Counted from the first letter of the stretch, positions 34,695 through 43,427 are shown. The stretch is 64,000 nucleotides of DNA from Prevotella sp. UBA4330 (GCA_002394385.1 DGTS01000033.1:1-64000), one strand, 5' to 3'. Translations and numbers: made by a program. The notes: a model not told the origin generated them from the sequence alone.

Positions 34695-34702
34695 CAAAGA
34701 TA
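34695..34702 (-). promoter_or_regulatory. -7 promoter box for the EEP-UDG-udk operon
   Basis: Minus-strand TATCTTTG, 54 bases before the ATG. Confidence 0.55.
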
Positions 34703-34757
34703 CGAAAAGTCGGGGGAAAAATAAAAGAAAAACGTTCTTTTTTTGCCGACAAACTTA

Positions 34758-34792
34758 TTTTATTGTGTAAAAAGATGTTTTACTGCACAAAA
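34758..34792. repeat. Two-unit dyad between divergent promoters
   Basis: TTTTATTGTGTAAAA (34758) and TTTTACTGCACAAAA (34778), 20 bp apart; each has inverted TTTTA/TAAAA-type ends. It lies midway between the EEP and TonB receptor promoters and could be an operator for both. Confidence 0.55.
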
Positions 34793-34823
34793 TAACTTTA
34801 CCTAACATTTTTTATTCATTTGT

Positions 34824-34854
34824 TTTGTGTTTAGATTTTTTTAAGTTACCTTTG
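34824..34854 (+). promoter_or_regulatory. Promoter of the TonB receptor operon
   Basis: TTTG at 34824-34827 and TACCTTTG at 34847-34854, spacer 19: an excellent match. Confidence 0.8.
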
Positions 34855-34888
34855 TACCCAAAGAACAATCAATAAACCTTAAAACGAA

Positions 34889-37450
34889 ATGCAAAAAAAA
34901 CTGAAACTTGCTGTGATTGCCCTGTGCTATGCTTCGCTGGCGTGTGCCCAGACGGAGGAGACACAGGCGCAAAAGGCCGCTACGTTGGACGAGTCGGCAT
35001 TCACATTCACCGAGGCTCAGTTGGGCGATAATGATGACATGTCGCAGAACGTGACCATCATCAGTTCCAACAACAACCTCTATGCAAACAGTGTCGGTTT
35101 CCTTTTCTCGCCTGTGAGATTCCGCTATCGTTCGTTCAGCCAGAAGTATAACGACGTTCATGTGAACGGAGTGCTGCTCAACGATATGGAGACAGGACAG
35201 TTCCGTTTCTCCCAAGTGGGCGGTCTGAACCAGATGACGCGCAACGCTGACAACGTGCTCGCATTTGAGAATGGAGGCTTCGATATGTCAAACATGGGCG
35301 GAAGTGTGAACTATAACTTCCGTGCCTCAAACTTTGCCGCAGGTCACAGAGTGGCTCTGAGTGCTGCCAACCGCAACTACACGCTGCGCGGTATGTACAC
35401 ATACAGTTCGGGACTTACGCGCAAGGGATGGGCAGTGACTGCCAATGTCACTTACCGCTGGGCCAACCGCGGTTACGTAGAGGGAACGTTCTACAACGCG
35501 CTCTCTTACTTCCTCGGCGTCGAGAAAATATGGGGCAGCCACCACCTGTCGCTCGCCACATGGGGCAATCCCACCGAACGTTCTACCCAGGGTGCTTCTA
35601 CCGACGAGGCTTACTGGATGGCGAACAACCAGTTCTATAACCCATACTGGGGCTATCAGAACGGCGAGAAGCGCAACTCACGCGTAGTGAACGACTTCGC
35701 ACCGTCGGCCGTGATGACATGGGACTGGCAAATCAACGACAACATGAAGTTGACCACATCGTTGTTCGGCAGATTGTCGTGGTACAAGAGCACCAAGTTG
35801 AACTACAACAACAGCGACAACCCGCAGCCAGACTACTGGAAACTGATGCCAAGCAGTTACTATAACGTGTCTGACGAAACCGACGACATGAATCGTTCGG
35901 CACAGGCAGTGGCCAACTGGTGGACGGCATACAACATGTTTAAGGGCTCTGAGGCCAATCGCCAGATTAACTTCGACCAACTCATCTACTCCAACCAGCA
36001 GGCGGCAAAGCAAGGGCAGGATGCTATGTACTTCATCCAGGCAAAGCATAACGATGCTATGACGCTCACCCTCTCGTCGGCACTCAACATAATGACCGAC
36101 GATGTGAGCAACTGGAATCTCGGCGTGATGTTCGCCTCTAACCGTGCCCGCCACTACCAGACGATGGAAGACATGCTGGGCGCAACGATGTTCCATAACA
36201 TCAACACTTACGCACTGGGCAACTATTCGGAAGATGACCAGCGCATACAGTACGACCTTAACAACCCCAACGGAGAGGTTAAGGAAGGCGACAAGTTCGG
36301 TTACGACTATAACATCGACGTGAACAAGGCCTATTTCTGGACCAACTATAGCACCGACTTCAGCCAGTTCCATGCCAATGTGGCTGCTCGCGCCGGCGGC
36401 GTAGAGATGCAGCGCAAGGGCAATATGCGCAACGGTATGGCTCCAGAGTTCTCATACGGCAAGAGCGGCACAGCCCACTTCGGTGAGATGGGTGCCAAGG
36501 GAAGTCTTACCTTTGATGCCGGACGCGGACATGTGCTTGCTGTAGGACTGGGATATGAGTGGCGCGCGCCGCTTGCTACTACTGCCTTCGCGGCACCAGA
36601 AATCAGCAACGACTTCGTTTCTGGACTCAAGGACGAGCACATCTTCAGTAGCGAACTGTCATACCAGTATCACAACTCATGGCTGCACGTCAACCTCAAC
36701 GGTTATTACAGCCGACTCTCTCACGTCACAGAGTGGCAGAACTTCTATTTCGACGACATCAACTCTTTCTCTTACGTCTCGTTGACAGGACTGAAGAAAG
36801 AGTACTACGGCGTGGAACTCGGAGCGAAAATCAAACTCCTCTCGATGCTCGACCTTAACCTCATAGGCAACTACGGCGAGGGCAAGAACATCAACAACGC
36901 CCGCGTGAGATACATGAACTCTACAAAGGCAACATACACCAAAGAGACCGCTTATGTGAAGGGAATGCACGAGGCAGGCACTCCACTCACCGCACTCTCT
37001 GCCGGACTGAGTTACCACAACCGCGGATGGTTCATCGACCTCAACTGCAACTATTACGATCGCATTTATCTTTCATACTCTCCATGCTACCGCTACGAGA
37101 GCACGCTGAACTATCGCCAGCAACTCGAGGGCAATGTGTTCGACAATCAGGGCAACCTCATCGAGGAGTCTATAGAGCAGACCAAGGGTCACGGCGGTTT
37201 CATGGTTGACGGCTCTATAGGCCGCTACATCCGCATGAAGAAAGGCCGTAGTCTCAGCATCAACCTGATGGTGACCAACATCCTCAACAACACTCGCCTT
37301 GTCACTGGCGGTTACGAACAGAGCCGAAGCGACTATACAGGAGCAAACACCGACAACGTGAAGAACCGTGTTTACAAGTTCTCGCAGAACCCGAAGAAAT
37401 ACTACGCCTTTGGAACTAACGGAATGCTTAACCTCACATACAAATTCTAA
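34889..37450 (+). CDS. TonB-dependent outer-membrane receptor
   Basis: An 853-residue protein with signal peptide (to ACAQ), a plug-like segment (residues about 40-145, with VHVNGVLLNDMETGQFRFSQ and NMGGSVNYNFRAS) and a long beta-barrel ending MLNLTYKF. It lacks the N-terminal carboxypeptidase-like repeat domain of most SusC proteins, and no SusD follows, so it is not a classical glycan SusCD pair. It is first in an operon with two OB-fold lipoproteins. Substrate inferred from neighbours: nucleic acid fragments or nucleotides. Confidence 0.85.
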   Translation: MQKKLKLAVIALCYASLACAQTEETQAQKAATLDESAFTFTEAQLGDNDDMSQNVTIISSNNNLYANSVGFLFSPVRFRYRSFSQKYNDVHVNGVLLNDMETGQFRFSQVGGLNQMTRNADNVLAFENGGFDMSNMGGSVNYNFRASNFAAGHRVALSAANRNYTLRGMYTYSSGLTRKGWAVTANVTYRWANRGYVEGTFYNALSYFLGVEKIWGSHHLSLATWGNPTERSTQGASTDEAYWMANNQFYNPYWGYQNGEKRNSRVVNDFAPSAVMTWDWQINDNMKLTTSLFGRLSWYKSTKLNYNNSDNPQPDYWKLMPSSYYNVSDETDDMNRSAQAVANWWTAYNMFKGSEANRQINFDQLIYSNQQAAKQGQDAMYFIQAKHNDAMTLTLSSALNIMTDDVSNWNLGVMFASNRARHYQTMEDMLGATMFHNINTYALGNYSEDDQRIQYDLNNPNGEVKEGDKFGYDYNIDVNKAYFWTNYSTDFSQFHANVAARAGGVEMQRKGNMRNGMAPEFSYGKSGTAHFGEMGAKGSLTFDAGRGHVLAVGLGYEWRAPLATTAFAAPEISNDFVSGLKDEHIFSSELSYQYHNSWLHVNLNGYYSRLSHVTEWQNFYFDDINSFSYVSLTGLKKEYYGVELGAKIKLLSMLDLNLIGNYGEGKNINNARVRYMNSTKATYTKETAYVKGMHEAGTPLTALSAGLSYHNRGWFIDLNCNYYDRIYLSYSPCYRYESTLNYRQQLEGNVFDNQGNLIEESIEQTKGHGGFMVDGSIGRYIRMKKGRSLSINLMVTNILNNTRLVTGGYEQSRSDYTGANTDNVKNRVYKFSQNPKKYYAFGTNGMLNLTYKF

Positions 37451-37470
37451 AAACCACAAAACGCAGGAAA

Positions 37471-38394
37471 ATGAAAACATTATCATATCTTTTGACGGCT
37501 GCACTCTGCTTGGGCATGACGGCATGTATGGACAAGGACTATGACATCCCCGACTTCAGCGGTGGCTCTCCATACGGCAACAACAACATAGAGGCAACCA
37601 ACGTGGTTACGATAAGCCAACTGAAGCAGATGTTCGGCAACTATATGGGCACCGACTTCCGCGATGGCCCGTCGTATGCCGAGGTGGCAACAGACTGTCA
37701 GATACGCGGCTACGTCACTGCCAACGACGTTTCGGGAAACATCTATAACGAGGTGGCAATACAGGACGAGACAGGTGCCATACTTATTGAGATTCAGCAG
37801 GGCGGACTCTATGGATATCTGCCCATAGGAGCGGAAATCCTGGTTGACCTGAAAGGCCTTTGCGTGGGCAACTACCGCATGCAGCCCCAGATAGGAATGC
37901 CATCGGTGGTGTCGCAGGGAAACAATGCGGGAAAAGACCAGTTGGGCAAGATTTCGCGAAAACTGTGGCAAGAGCACTTCCGCATAACAGGAAACTCGAA
38001 GATTATAGAGCCCGAAGTGTTTGTGCGCGGACAGGAGCGTTCCGACTGGAATGCTATTGACGATGGCGGCAAACTGGGCGTTATGATTGGCGTGTCGTTC
38101 CTCAAGGGCAACTACTACAATGGCACAACCACCGTTCCGCTGCCTTATGACGGCAACGCACAGTTCGCCAACCCCGAACTGAACAACTCGGTGTCGTGGT
38201 TCTTCAAGGAGGTGCCGCAGACAATTATGCTCTACAACAGCAATTACTCAGACTTCGCAGCAGCGAAACTGCCAAGGGGTTTCGTGACGATAACGGGCAT
38301 CGTGAAACGCTACAACGACACTTGGGAAATGGTGATGCGCGACATCAACGACATCCAGCCATATACCGAGGAATTCAGTCCCAACCAGTGGTGA
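37471..38394 (+). CDS. DUF5689 OB-fold-type surface lipoprotein
   Basis: A 307-residue lipoprotein (lipobox MTAC). Residues about 40-250 resemble DUF5689: ISQLKQMFGNY, then an OB-like strand set (CQIRGYVTANDVSGNIYNEVAIQDETGAILI, positions 76-106) and GAEILVDLKGLCVGNY. DUF5689 lipoproteins accompany TonB receptors and nucleases in Bacteroidota. It begins 20 bases after the receptor gene and is probably its surface partner. Ligand binding is inferred. Confidence 0.82.
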   Translation: MKTLSYLLTAALCLGMTACMDKDYDIPDFSGGSPYGNNNIEATNVVTISQLKQMFGNYMGTDFRDGPSYAEVATDCQIRGYVTANDVSGNIYNEVAIQDETGAILIEIQQGGLYGYLPIGAEILVDLKGLCVGNYRMQPQIGMPSVVSQGNNAGKDQLGKISRKLWQEHFRITGNSKIIEPEVFVRGQERSDWNAIDDGGKLGVMIGVSFLKGNYYNGTTTVPLPYDGNAQFANPELNNSVSWFFKEVPQTIMLYNSNYSDFAAAKLPRGFVTITGIVKRYNDTWEMVMRDINDIQPYTEEFSPNQW

Positions 38395-38439
38395 TAACAT
38401 TTAGCACATTATTCAAGGAAAACAAAAAACAAACATAAC

Positions 38440-40143
38440 ATGAAAAAGATATTATATTCTGTGATGATGCTCGCCATTGCGGCATTCACACTAACAAGTT
38501 GCGAGGATGTTCCTGCTCCATACGGATTCCCGGAAGAGTCGGGCAAGAAGGAGGTAATTCCTATCGGAGACCCAGAGGGTACGGGAGTACAGGAAGACCC
38601 GTACAACGTTGCTGCAGCCCTGACAAGGATCTCGGCAATGAAAGACGGAGAGATGACAGAAGAAATCTATGTTAAGGGTATCATCTCTACCATCAGCGAG
38701 GTGAGCGTCGAGAACGGCAACGCCACTTACTTCATCTCTGACGACGGCACAACGAACCACGAACTGCAAGTGTATCGTGGAAGATACCTCGGCGGTGCAA
38801 AGTTCAACGACGAAAAACAAATATCTGTTGGCGACGAGATAATTGTAAAGGGCAAGTGCAAGAACTTCAAGGGCAATACGCCAGAGTTCGACACTGGCAG
38901 CGAGATTTACATGCTCAACGGCGTCATGGCAGAGGTTGTTCCAATGGCCGACCCGAAGGGAACAGGCGTGAAGGGCGACCCATACAATGTGGCTGCTGCG
39001 CTGAACCTTATCAAACCAATGCCCGACGGACAGATGACAGACGAGATCTATGTTGAGGGTATCATTTCTTCCATAAGCGAGGTGAGCGTCGAGAATGGCA
39101 ATGCTACATACTTCATCTCTGACGATGGCTCACCAAGCAACGAACTGGAGGTTTATCGCGGCAGGTATCTCGGTGGCAAGGCATTCACCTCTAAAGACCA
39201 GATAACGGTGGGCGACAAGGTTATAGTGAAAGGTAAGTGTAAGAACTTCAAGGGCAACACGCCAGAGTTCGATGCGGGCAACGAACTGTATATGCTCAAC
39301 GACGTGGTGGCGGAAGAGAAACCTCTTGCCGACCCGACAGGAACAGGAGTGCAGAACGACCCGTATAATGTTTCTGCCGCGCTGACACTTATAAAGCCGA
39401 TGAAGGACGGAGAGATGACAGACGAAATCTACGTTAAGGGCATCATTTCCACCATTAGCGAGGTGAGCGTGCAGAACGGCAATGCTACATACTTCATCTC
39501 TGACGACGGCACTACTGACAACGAACTGCAAGTATATCGCGGACTCTTCATTGATGGCGAGAAGTTCACTTCTGAAGACCAGATAAAGGTGGGCGATGTG
39601 GTTGTAGTGAAAGGTAAGTGTAAGAACTTCAAGGGCAACACGCCAGAGTTCGATGCCGGCAGTTCTATCTATTCGCTCAACGGCAAGACCGAAGACCAGA
39701 GCATAAAGAAGACTGTTGAGGGTAACGTCATCACCTTCACCGACAAGAGCCTCACTCCAAGTGCAACATTCTTCGACGAGGTGATTCTCTCACGCCAGGG
39801 CTGGGAAGACAAGCAGGCAGATGGCCTCGAGGTATGGACCAATATGGCAAAAGTGACATTCGAAAAGGGCGAAGGAAGCACAACGCCTAAGTACTATGAT
39901 TCTACAAACGGTGTGCGCATGTATGCTAAGAATGTTCTCAAAGTGGGAGGCGGCAACCTCAAGGTAGCAAAGGTCGTGCTCACATGCGAGCAGAACGACA
40001 ACGGCACATACACCGGCAACAGCCAACTCAACGCCACGGCAGACGGTACCATGATGACTATCTGCAACGACTTCACAACAGCCAGTGGAGGCACTCAACT
40101 GCGAGTGCAGAAGATAGAAATCTATTACGCAAGTGAACCATAA
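38440..40143 (+). CDS. Lipoprotein with three tandem OB-fold-like repeats
   Basis: A 567-residue lipoprotein (lipobox TLTSC). Three repeats start at residues 44, 171 and 298, exactly 127 apart, each with DPxGTGV, DPYNV, EIYVxGIIS, NATYFISDDG, VYRG and VKGKCKNFKGNTPEF. The strand pattern is that of an OB-fold nucleic-acid-binding domain. Residues about 425-567 are a separate beta-rich domain ending IEIYYASEP. Last gene of the receptor operon. The near identity of the repeats predicts easy copy-number change by recombination. Nucleic acid as ligand is inferred. Confidence 0.85.
   Translation: MKKILYSVMMLAIAAFTLTSCEDVPAPYGFPEESGKKEVIPIGDPEGTGVQEDPYNVAAALTRISAMKDGEMTEEIYVKGIISTISEVSVENGNATYFISDDGTTNHELQVYRGRYLGGAKFNDEKQISVGDEIIVKGKCKNFKGNTPEFDTGSEIYMLNGVMAEVVPMADPKGTGVKGDPYNVAAALNLIKPMPDGQMTDEIYVEGIISSISEVSVENGNATYFISDDGSPSNELEVYRGRYLGGKAFTSKDQITVGDKVIVKGKCKNFKGNTPEFDAGNELYMLNDVVAEEKPLADPTGTGVQNDPYNVSAALTLIKPMKDGEMTDEIYVKGIISTISEVSVQNGNATYFISDDGTTDNELQVYRGLFIDGEKFTSEDQIKVGDVVVVKGKCKNFKGNTPEFDAGSSIYSLNGKTEDQSIKKTVEGNVITFTDKSLTPSATFFDEVILSRQGWEDKQADGLEVWTNMAKVTFEKGEGSTTPKYYDSTNGVRMYAKNVLKVGGGNLKVAKVVLTCEQNDNGTYTGNSQLNATADGTMMTICNDFTTASGGTQLRVQKIEIYYASEP
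38569..39690 (+). repeat. 381-bp in-frame tandem repeat, three copies
   Basis: Copies begin at 38569, 38950 and 39331. Long nucleotide stretches are shared, for example around GTGAGCGTCGAGAA in the first two and AAGAACTTCAAGGGCAA in all three. Confidence 0.9.
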
Positions 40144-40165
40144 TAATCAAAAAAGTTCAGAATAA

Positions 40166-40204
40166 TTTGGCGGGCTGCGAAATTCTTTGTAATTTTGCAG
40201 CCCG
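40166..40204 (+). promoter_or_regulatory. rpmE2 promoter with overlapping inverted repeat
   Basis: TTTG at 40166-40169 and TAATTTTG at 40190-40197, spacer 20. CGGGCTGC at 40170-40177 and its complement GCAGCCCG at 40197-40204 bracket the -7 box, a possible operator. Confidence 0.7.
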
Positions 40205-40256
40205 TTACGTTTGTGCGGAATTAAATTAATCAAAACAATATAACAATTTAAACGAA

Positions 40257-40511
40257 ATGAAAAAAGGTATTCATCCCGAAAACTATCGCCCCGTCGTATT
40301 CAAGGATATGTCCAACGGCGATATGTTCCTGTCAAGATCTACATGCAAGGCTACAGAGACAGTAGAATTTGAAGGAGAGACTTACCCAGTGGTAAAGTTG
40401 GAAATCTCAAGCACCTCTCACCCGTTCTATACCGGTAAGAGCAAACTCGTCGATACAGCAGGTCGCGTTGACCGCTTCATGAGTCGTTACGCTAAGAGCA
40501 CCAAGAAATAA
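40257..40511 (+). CDS. rpmE2: 50S ribosomal protein L31, type B
   Basis: An 84-residue L31 starting MKKGIHPENYRPVVF, with FLSRSTCKATE and SHPFYTGKSKLVDTAGRV. It lacks the CXXC zinc site of type A L31, so it is the zinc-independent form and can work when zinc is scarce. Single-gene unit with its own promoter and a strong terminator, placed between the OB-repeat lipoprotein and the nuclease genes. Confidence 0.96.
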   Translation: MKKGIHPENYRPVVFKDMSNGDMFLSRSTCKATETVEFEGETYPVVKLEISSTSHPFYTGKSKLVDTAGRVDRFMSRYAKSTKK

Positions 40512-40544
40512 TATATACCTTATTATATATTACCTAAGTATTAG

Positions 40545-40592
40545 AGCGCGTTAGAGTGTAGTTGCATATGCACTCCAACGCGCTTTATTTTT
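40545..40592 (+). terminator. Intrinsic terminator of rpmE2
   Basis: AGCGCGTT (40545-40552) pairs with AACGCGCT (40577-40584), extended by GAGTG/CACTC, followed by a T-rich tract. Confidence 0.85.
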
Positions 40593-40608
40593 AAAACGAC
40601 AATCTATT

Positions 40609-41541
40609 ATGACAAACAAGAAGATATTTGCACTTATGTTTGCCGCAACACTCATGTTGGCTGGTTGCGGTGGCGACGATGGCGACGATGGCAGCCCTAC
40701 ACCTGGTGGTGGCGGCGGTAATAAGTCCGAAGTGAACCTCAATAAGAATGTAGTGAAAGACGGTGTGCCGCCAGAGGTAACACGACTGGAGTTCCCGCGT
40801 ATTCGTGAAATAGGGAACAATATCGTGGTGGTGCATAAGACCAAAGATTCATATAGCGATGGTGTGAACTATTCCATCGAATGGGACATCGAGAAGAAGT
40901 CGCAGCGCTGGTCGTGCTATCAGATGATGAGGGGTTATCAGGTGACAGGAATCGGTCGATATACAGGCGATGCTATAGATCCCGAGTATCCTTTCGACAA
41001 AGACCTGCCTTCATACGATTATTTCGGTACAGATTATTATTGGACTGATAAGGCTTTTGACCATGGCCATATCTGTCCCTCAGCCGACCGCTTGTATTCT
41101 GTTGAGGCAAATAAACAAACTTTCTATCTTACAAATATGCAACCCCAGTATAGGGATTTTAATTCAGGCATATGGAAGAAACTAGAAGAAAGAATACGCA
41201 AAGCATGGACTCCATCCAATTCAACGGATGTGCTGTATGTATGTAAGGGCGGAACTATAGACGATGAAAACAATATAATAAAGCGAATAAGCGGAAGGCT
41301 TATCGTGCCTAAATATTTCTTCACGGCCCTGCTGCTGAAGAACTCATCGGGCTATCGTGCTGTCGGCTTCTGGATGCAGCATACTGCCGACAATCGTAGT
41401 TCGGACAATCTGAAGATATACGCCAAAAGTATTGATGAGTTGGAAACGCTTACTGGCATCGACTTCTTCTGCAACCTGCCCGATGATATCGAGGCTGAAG
41501 TAGAGGCCAGTTATTCTCCTAAGGCGTGGGGCTTGAACTGA
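40609..41541 (+). CDS. DNA/RNA non-specific endonuclease lipoprotein
   Basis: A 310-residue lipoprotein (lipobox LAGC) with an Asp/Gly-rich linker and a NUC (beta-beta-alpha metal) domain. The catalytic segment is FDHGHICPSADR (about 147-158), with the usual Arg of DRGH replaced by His; the metal Asn lies in TFYLTNMQPQYRDFN. These enzymes cut single- and double-stranded DNA and RNA. It would be displayed on the cell surface. Its place 1.1 kb after the OB-fold lipoproteins supports a nucleic-acid-degrading locus. Confidence 0.88.
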   Translation: MTNKKIFALMFAATLMLAGCGGDDGDDGSPTPGGGGGNKSEVNLNKNVVKDGVPPEVTRLEFPRIREIGNNIVVVHKTKDSYSDGVNYSIEWDIEKKSQRWSCYQMMRGYQVTGIGRYTGDAIDPEYPFDKDLPSYDYFGTDYYWTDKAFDHGHICPSADRLYSVEANKQTFYLTNMQPQYRDFNSGIWKKLEERIRKAWTPSNSTDVLYVCKGGTIDDENNIIKRISGRLIVPKYFFTALLLKNSSGYRAVGFWMQHTADNRSSDNLKIYAKSIDELETLTGIDFFCNLPDDIEAEVEASYSPKAWGLN

Positions 41542-41555
41542 GGTCGTGAGGCGGG

Positions 41556-42659
41556 TCAGAACACATGCGGCTGTCCGCCTCGGCGTTTGATGCTATAGTT
41601 TACGGCCAGATGGATAGCGGAGTAAATCGCGATGTCGGTGATGACGATTGCGGTGATGTTTGCGAACTGATACATCAGATAGTTTATTGCCAGGAAGGCC
41701 AGTGCCAGACATAGTATGGAAGCCAGTGTCGCGTGAGGCGACAATCCGCATCGTAAGAGTTTGTGATGGATGTGGTTTTTGTCTGCTCTCATTGGCGAGT
41801 GCCCGTTTCTAATTCGCAGTAGCGACACGCGGAACACATCGAATGTTGGTACAAGAAGCAGGCTGAAAGCCAACAACAACTCGTCGCTGCTCGACTGTAG
41901 CACCGACGAGTTTTTCATTACCAGTTTCAGCGACAGGAAAGCCAGCAGGAATCCTATTGAGAGCGACCCTGTGTCGCCCATGAATATCTTGCGGTTTTTC
42001 TTCTCGTCGCCTAAGATGTTGAAGTATAGGTATGCTATGAGTATTCCTATCAGTGCGCATATTATTATGACGTAGTACCACAGTTGCCAGTATGCGAATG
42101 ATACTGCGAATCCGCAGAGAATGATTACTGTGAGTCCTCCTGACAGTCCGTCGATGCCGTCGATCAGGTTGATGGCGTTAGAGATGAACGTTACGGTAAC
42201 CACCGTAAGCGGTGCCCCGATGTAGAATGGTATTTCGTGTATTCCGAACAGCCCGTAGAGGTTGTTCACCCATAGCCCCGCCAGCGGCAGCATTGATGCG
42301 GCTATGAGTTGCACCACCAGTTTCACCACGGCGTTAAGGTCGAAAAGGTCGTCAATGAACCCGATGATATAGATAGCCGTCACTCCGAAGATGAAATAGA
42401 TGGTCCACAGGCTCAGTGTTACTGTTGATGTTCCCTGCAGCCGTGCGAAGAGGAATGCTATGACACACCCTATGAGCACGCTTGGCAGAAACACTATCCC
42501 TCCCAGTCTCGGCACAGCATTCTTGTGTATCTTACGTTGGTTTGGTATGTCGTAGATGCCGTTCTGCTTGCAGAAGTCGAGCACCACAGGTATGGTGATG
42601 AATCCACACACGCATGCGGCAATCAGGGCTATAATGGAGTAAACAATATGTATGTTCAT
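41556..42659 (-). CDS. WecA/TagO-like polyprenyl-phosphate HexNAc-1-phosphate transferase
   Basis: A 367-residue polytopic protein (about 11 helices) of the MraY/WecA superfamily: DIPNQRKIHKNAVPRLGG (37-54), FIDDLFDLN, NLIDGIDGLSGG, FMGDTGSLSIGF and the His-rich KNHIHHKL loop that separates WecA/TagO types from MraY. It would start surface-polymer synthesis by loading GlcNAc-1-phosphate or a relative onto undecaprenyl phosphate. It ends 14 bases from the convergent nuclease gene. The polysaccharide locus upstream encodes a second, unrelated initiating transferase. Confidence 0.9.
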   Translation of the reverse strand: MNIHIVYSIIALIAACVCGFITIPVVLDFCKQNGIYDIPNQRKIHKNAVPRLGGIVFLPSVLIGCVIAFLFARLQGTSTVTLSLWTIYFIFGVTAIYIIGFIDDLFDLNAVVKLVVQLIAASMLPLAGLWVNNLYGLFGIHEIPFYIGAPLTVVTVTFISNAINLIDGIDGLSGGLTVIILCGFAVSFAYWQLWYYVIIICALIGILIAYLYFNILGDEKKNRKIFMGDTGSLSIGFLLAFLSLKLVMKNSSVLQSSSDELLLAFSLLLVPTFDVFRVSLLRIRNGHSPMRADKNHIHHKLLRCGLSPHATLASILCLALAFLAINYLMYQFANITAIVITDIAIYSAIHLAVNYSIKRRGGQPHVF

Positions 42660-42744
42660 GGTTGCTTCTTACACCTTAGTCGAGTTGTATCAATTATATA
42701 ACACCCAAACGCCTTAATTATTGCATGAGAAAGAGTGAAAATAT

Positions 42745-42775
42745 TTTGTGCAATAGAAATAATGTAGTAATTTTG
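42745..42775 (+). promoter_or_regulatory. Promoter of the cytidylyltransferase gene
   Basis: TTTG at 42745-42748 and TAATTTTG at 42768-42775, spacer 19. Confidence 0.75.
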
Positions 42776-42792
42776 CACCTAAATATATTCAG

Positions 42793-43197
42793 ATGAAGAG
42801 AGTCTTTACTGTTGGTGTCTATGATTTGCTGCACATCGGGCATGTGGAGTTGTTCCGTCGCGCCCGTGAGATAGGCGACCACCTCACCGTAGCCGTGCAG
42901 AGTTCTGACGTTGTGCTGAAGTATAAGCCAGAGAGCAAACTCGTATATAGCACCGAGGAGCGTATGTATATGGTGAAGTCGGTGAGATATGTTGACCGTG
43001 TGGTGGAGTATCGTGATGTTGACAAGATTGTTGAGCAGGTCGATTTCGACGTGTTTGCCGTAGGTCCCGACCAGTGCCATGAGGGTTTCCAGCGCGCTAT
43101 GGCATGGTGCCGCGAGCATGGGAAGGAGGTCGTTGTGCTGCCTCGCACCGAAGGCATCTCATCTTCCTGGCTGAAGGATAGGATACACAGTATGTAA
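42793..43197 (+). CDS. TagD-like cytidylyltransferase
   Basis: A 134-residue nucleotidyltransferase with GVYDLLHIGHVEL (HIGH at 14-17) and RTEGISSSWLKDRI, the two signatures of glycerol-3-phosphate cytidylyltransferase and relatives. It probably makes CDP-glycerol or another CDP-activated polyol. Single gene with a good promoter. The nearby LicD and WecA/TagO-like genes suggest the product feeds the surface polymer. The stop codon falls at the start of an 8-bp repeat array. Confidence 0.85.
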   Translation: MKRVFTVGVYDLLHIGHVELFRRAREIGDHLTVAVQSSDVVLKYKPESKLVYSTEERMYMVKSVRYVDRVVEYRDVDKIVEQVDFDVFAVGPDQCHEGFQRAMAWCREHGKEVVVLPRTEGISSSWLKDRIHSM

Positions 43198-43226
43198 AGG
43201 TAAAAAGGTAAAAGGGTAAAAAGTAA
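43198..43226. repeat. 8-bp GGTAAAAA array after the cytidylyltransferase stop
   Basis: Tandem GGTAAAAA/GGTAAAAG units beginning at the stop codon. Each unit carries TAA. Confidence 0.8.
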
Positions 43227-43266
43227 AAAGCCGAAATCGTGTAGGGGTTTATCTCTGTGTAAGCCC
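43205..43266 (+). repeat. GCCGAAATCGTGTAGGGG repeat, forward copy
   Basis: Reads GTAAAAAGCCGAAATCGTG, then TAGGGG and TGTAAGCCC. Two inverse copies lie at 44671-44722 and 44729-44822, on the other side of the phosphoesterase gene. Confidence 0.8.
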
Positions 43267-43367
43267 GTTAAAGGGTGAAAGAAAAGAAGGGTGAAAAGGA
43301 GAGAGGGTAGAATGCTTTCAATGTGGCTCTTGTATCTTCTTGGTTTTCAATACGATACAAATGGGGT

Positions 43368-43410
43368 AACAAAGTTAATAACTTTGTTCAACAAAGTTAA
43401 TAACATTGTT
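43368..43410. repeat. 22-bp-period palindrome array, family 2, copy b (2 units)
   Basis: Units start at 43368 and 43390. The flank ACAAATGGGGT is shared, in inverse orientation, with copy a near 29170. Confidence 0.88.
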
Positions 43411-43427
43411 CGCCCGTTAGGCATCAA

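Noticed and set aside
34889..38394. Classical SusC/SusD glycan-uptake pair
   Set aside because: The receptor lacks the N-terminal carboxypeptidase-like domain and the next gene is an OB-type DUF5689 lipoprotein, not a helical SusD.
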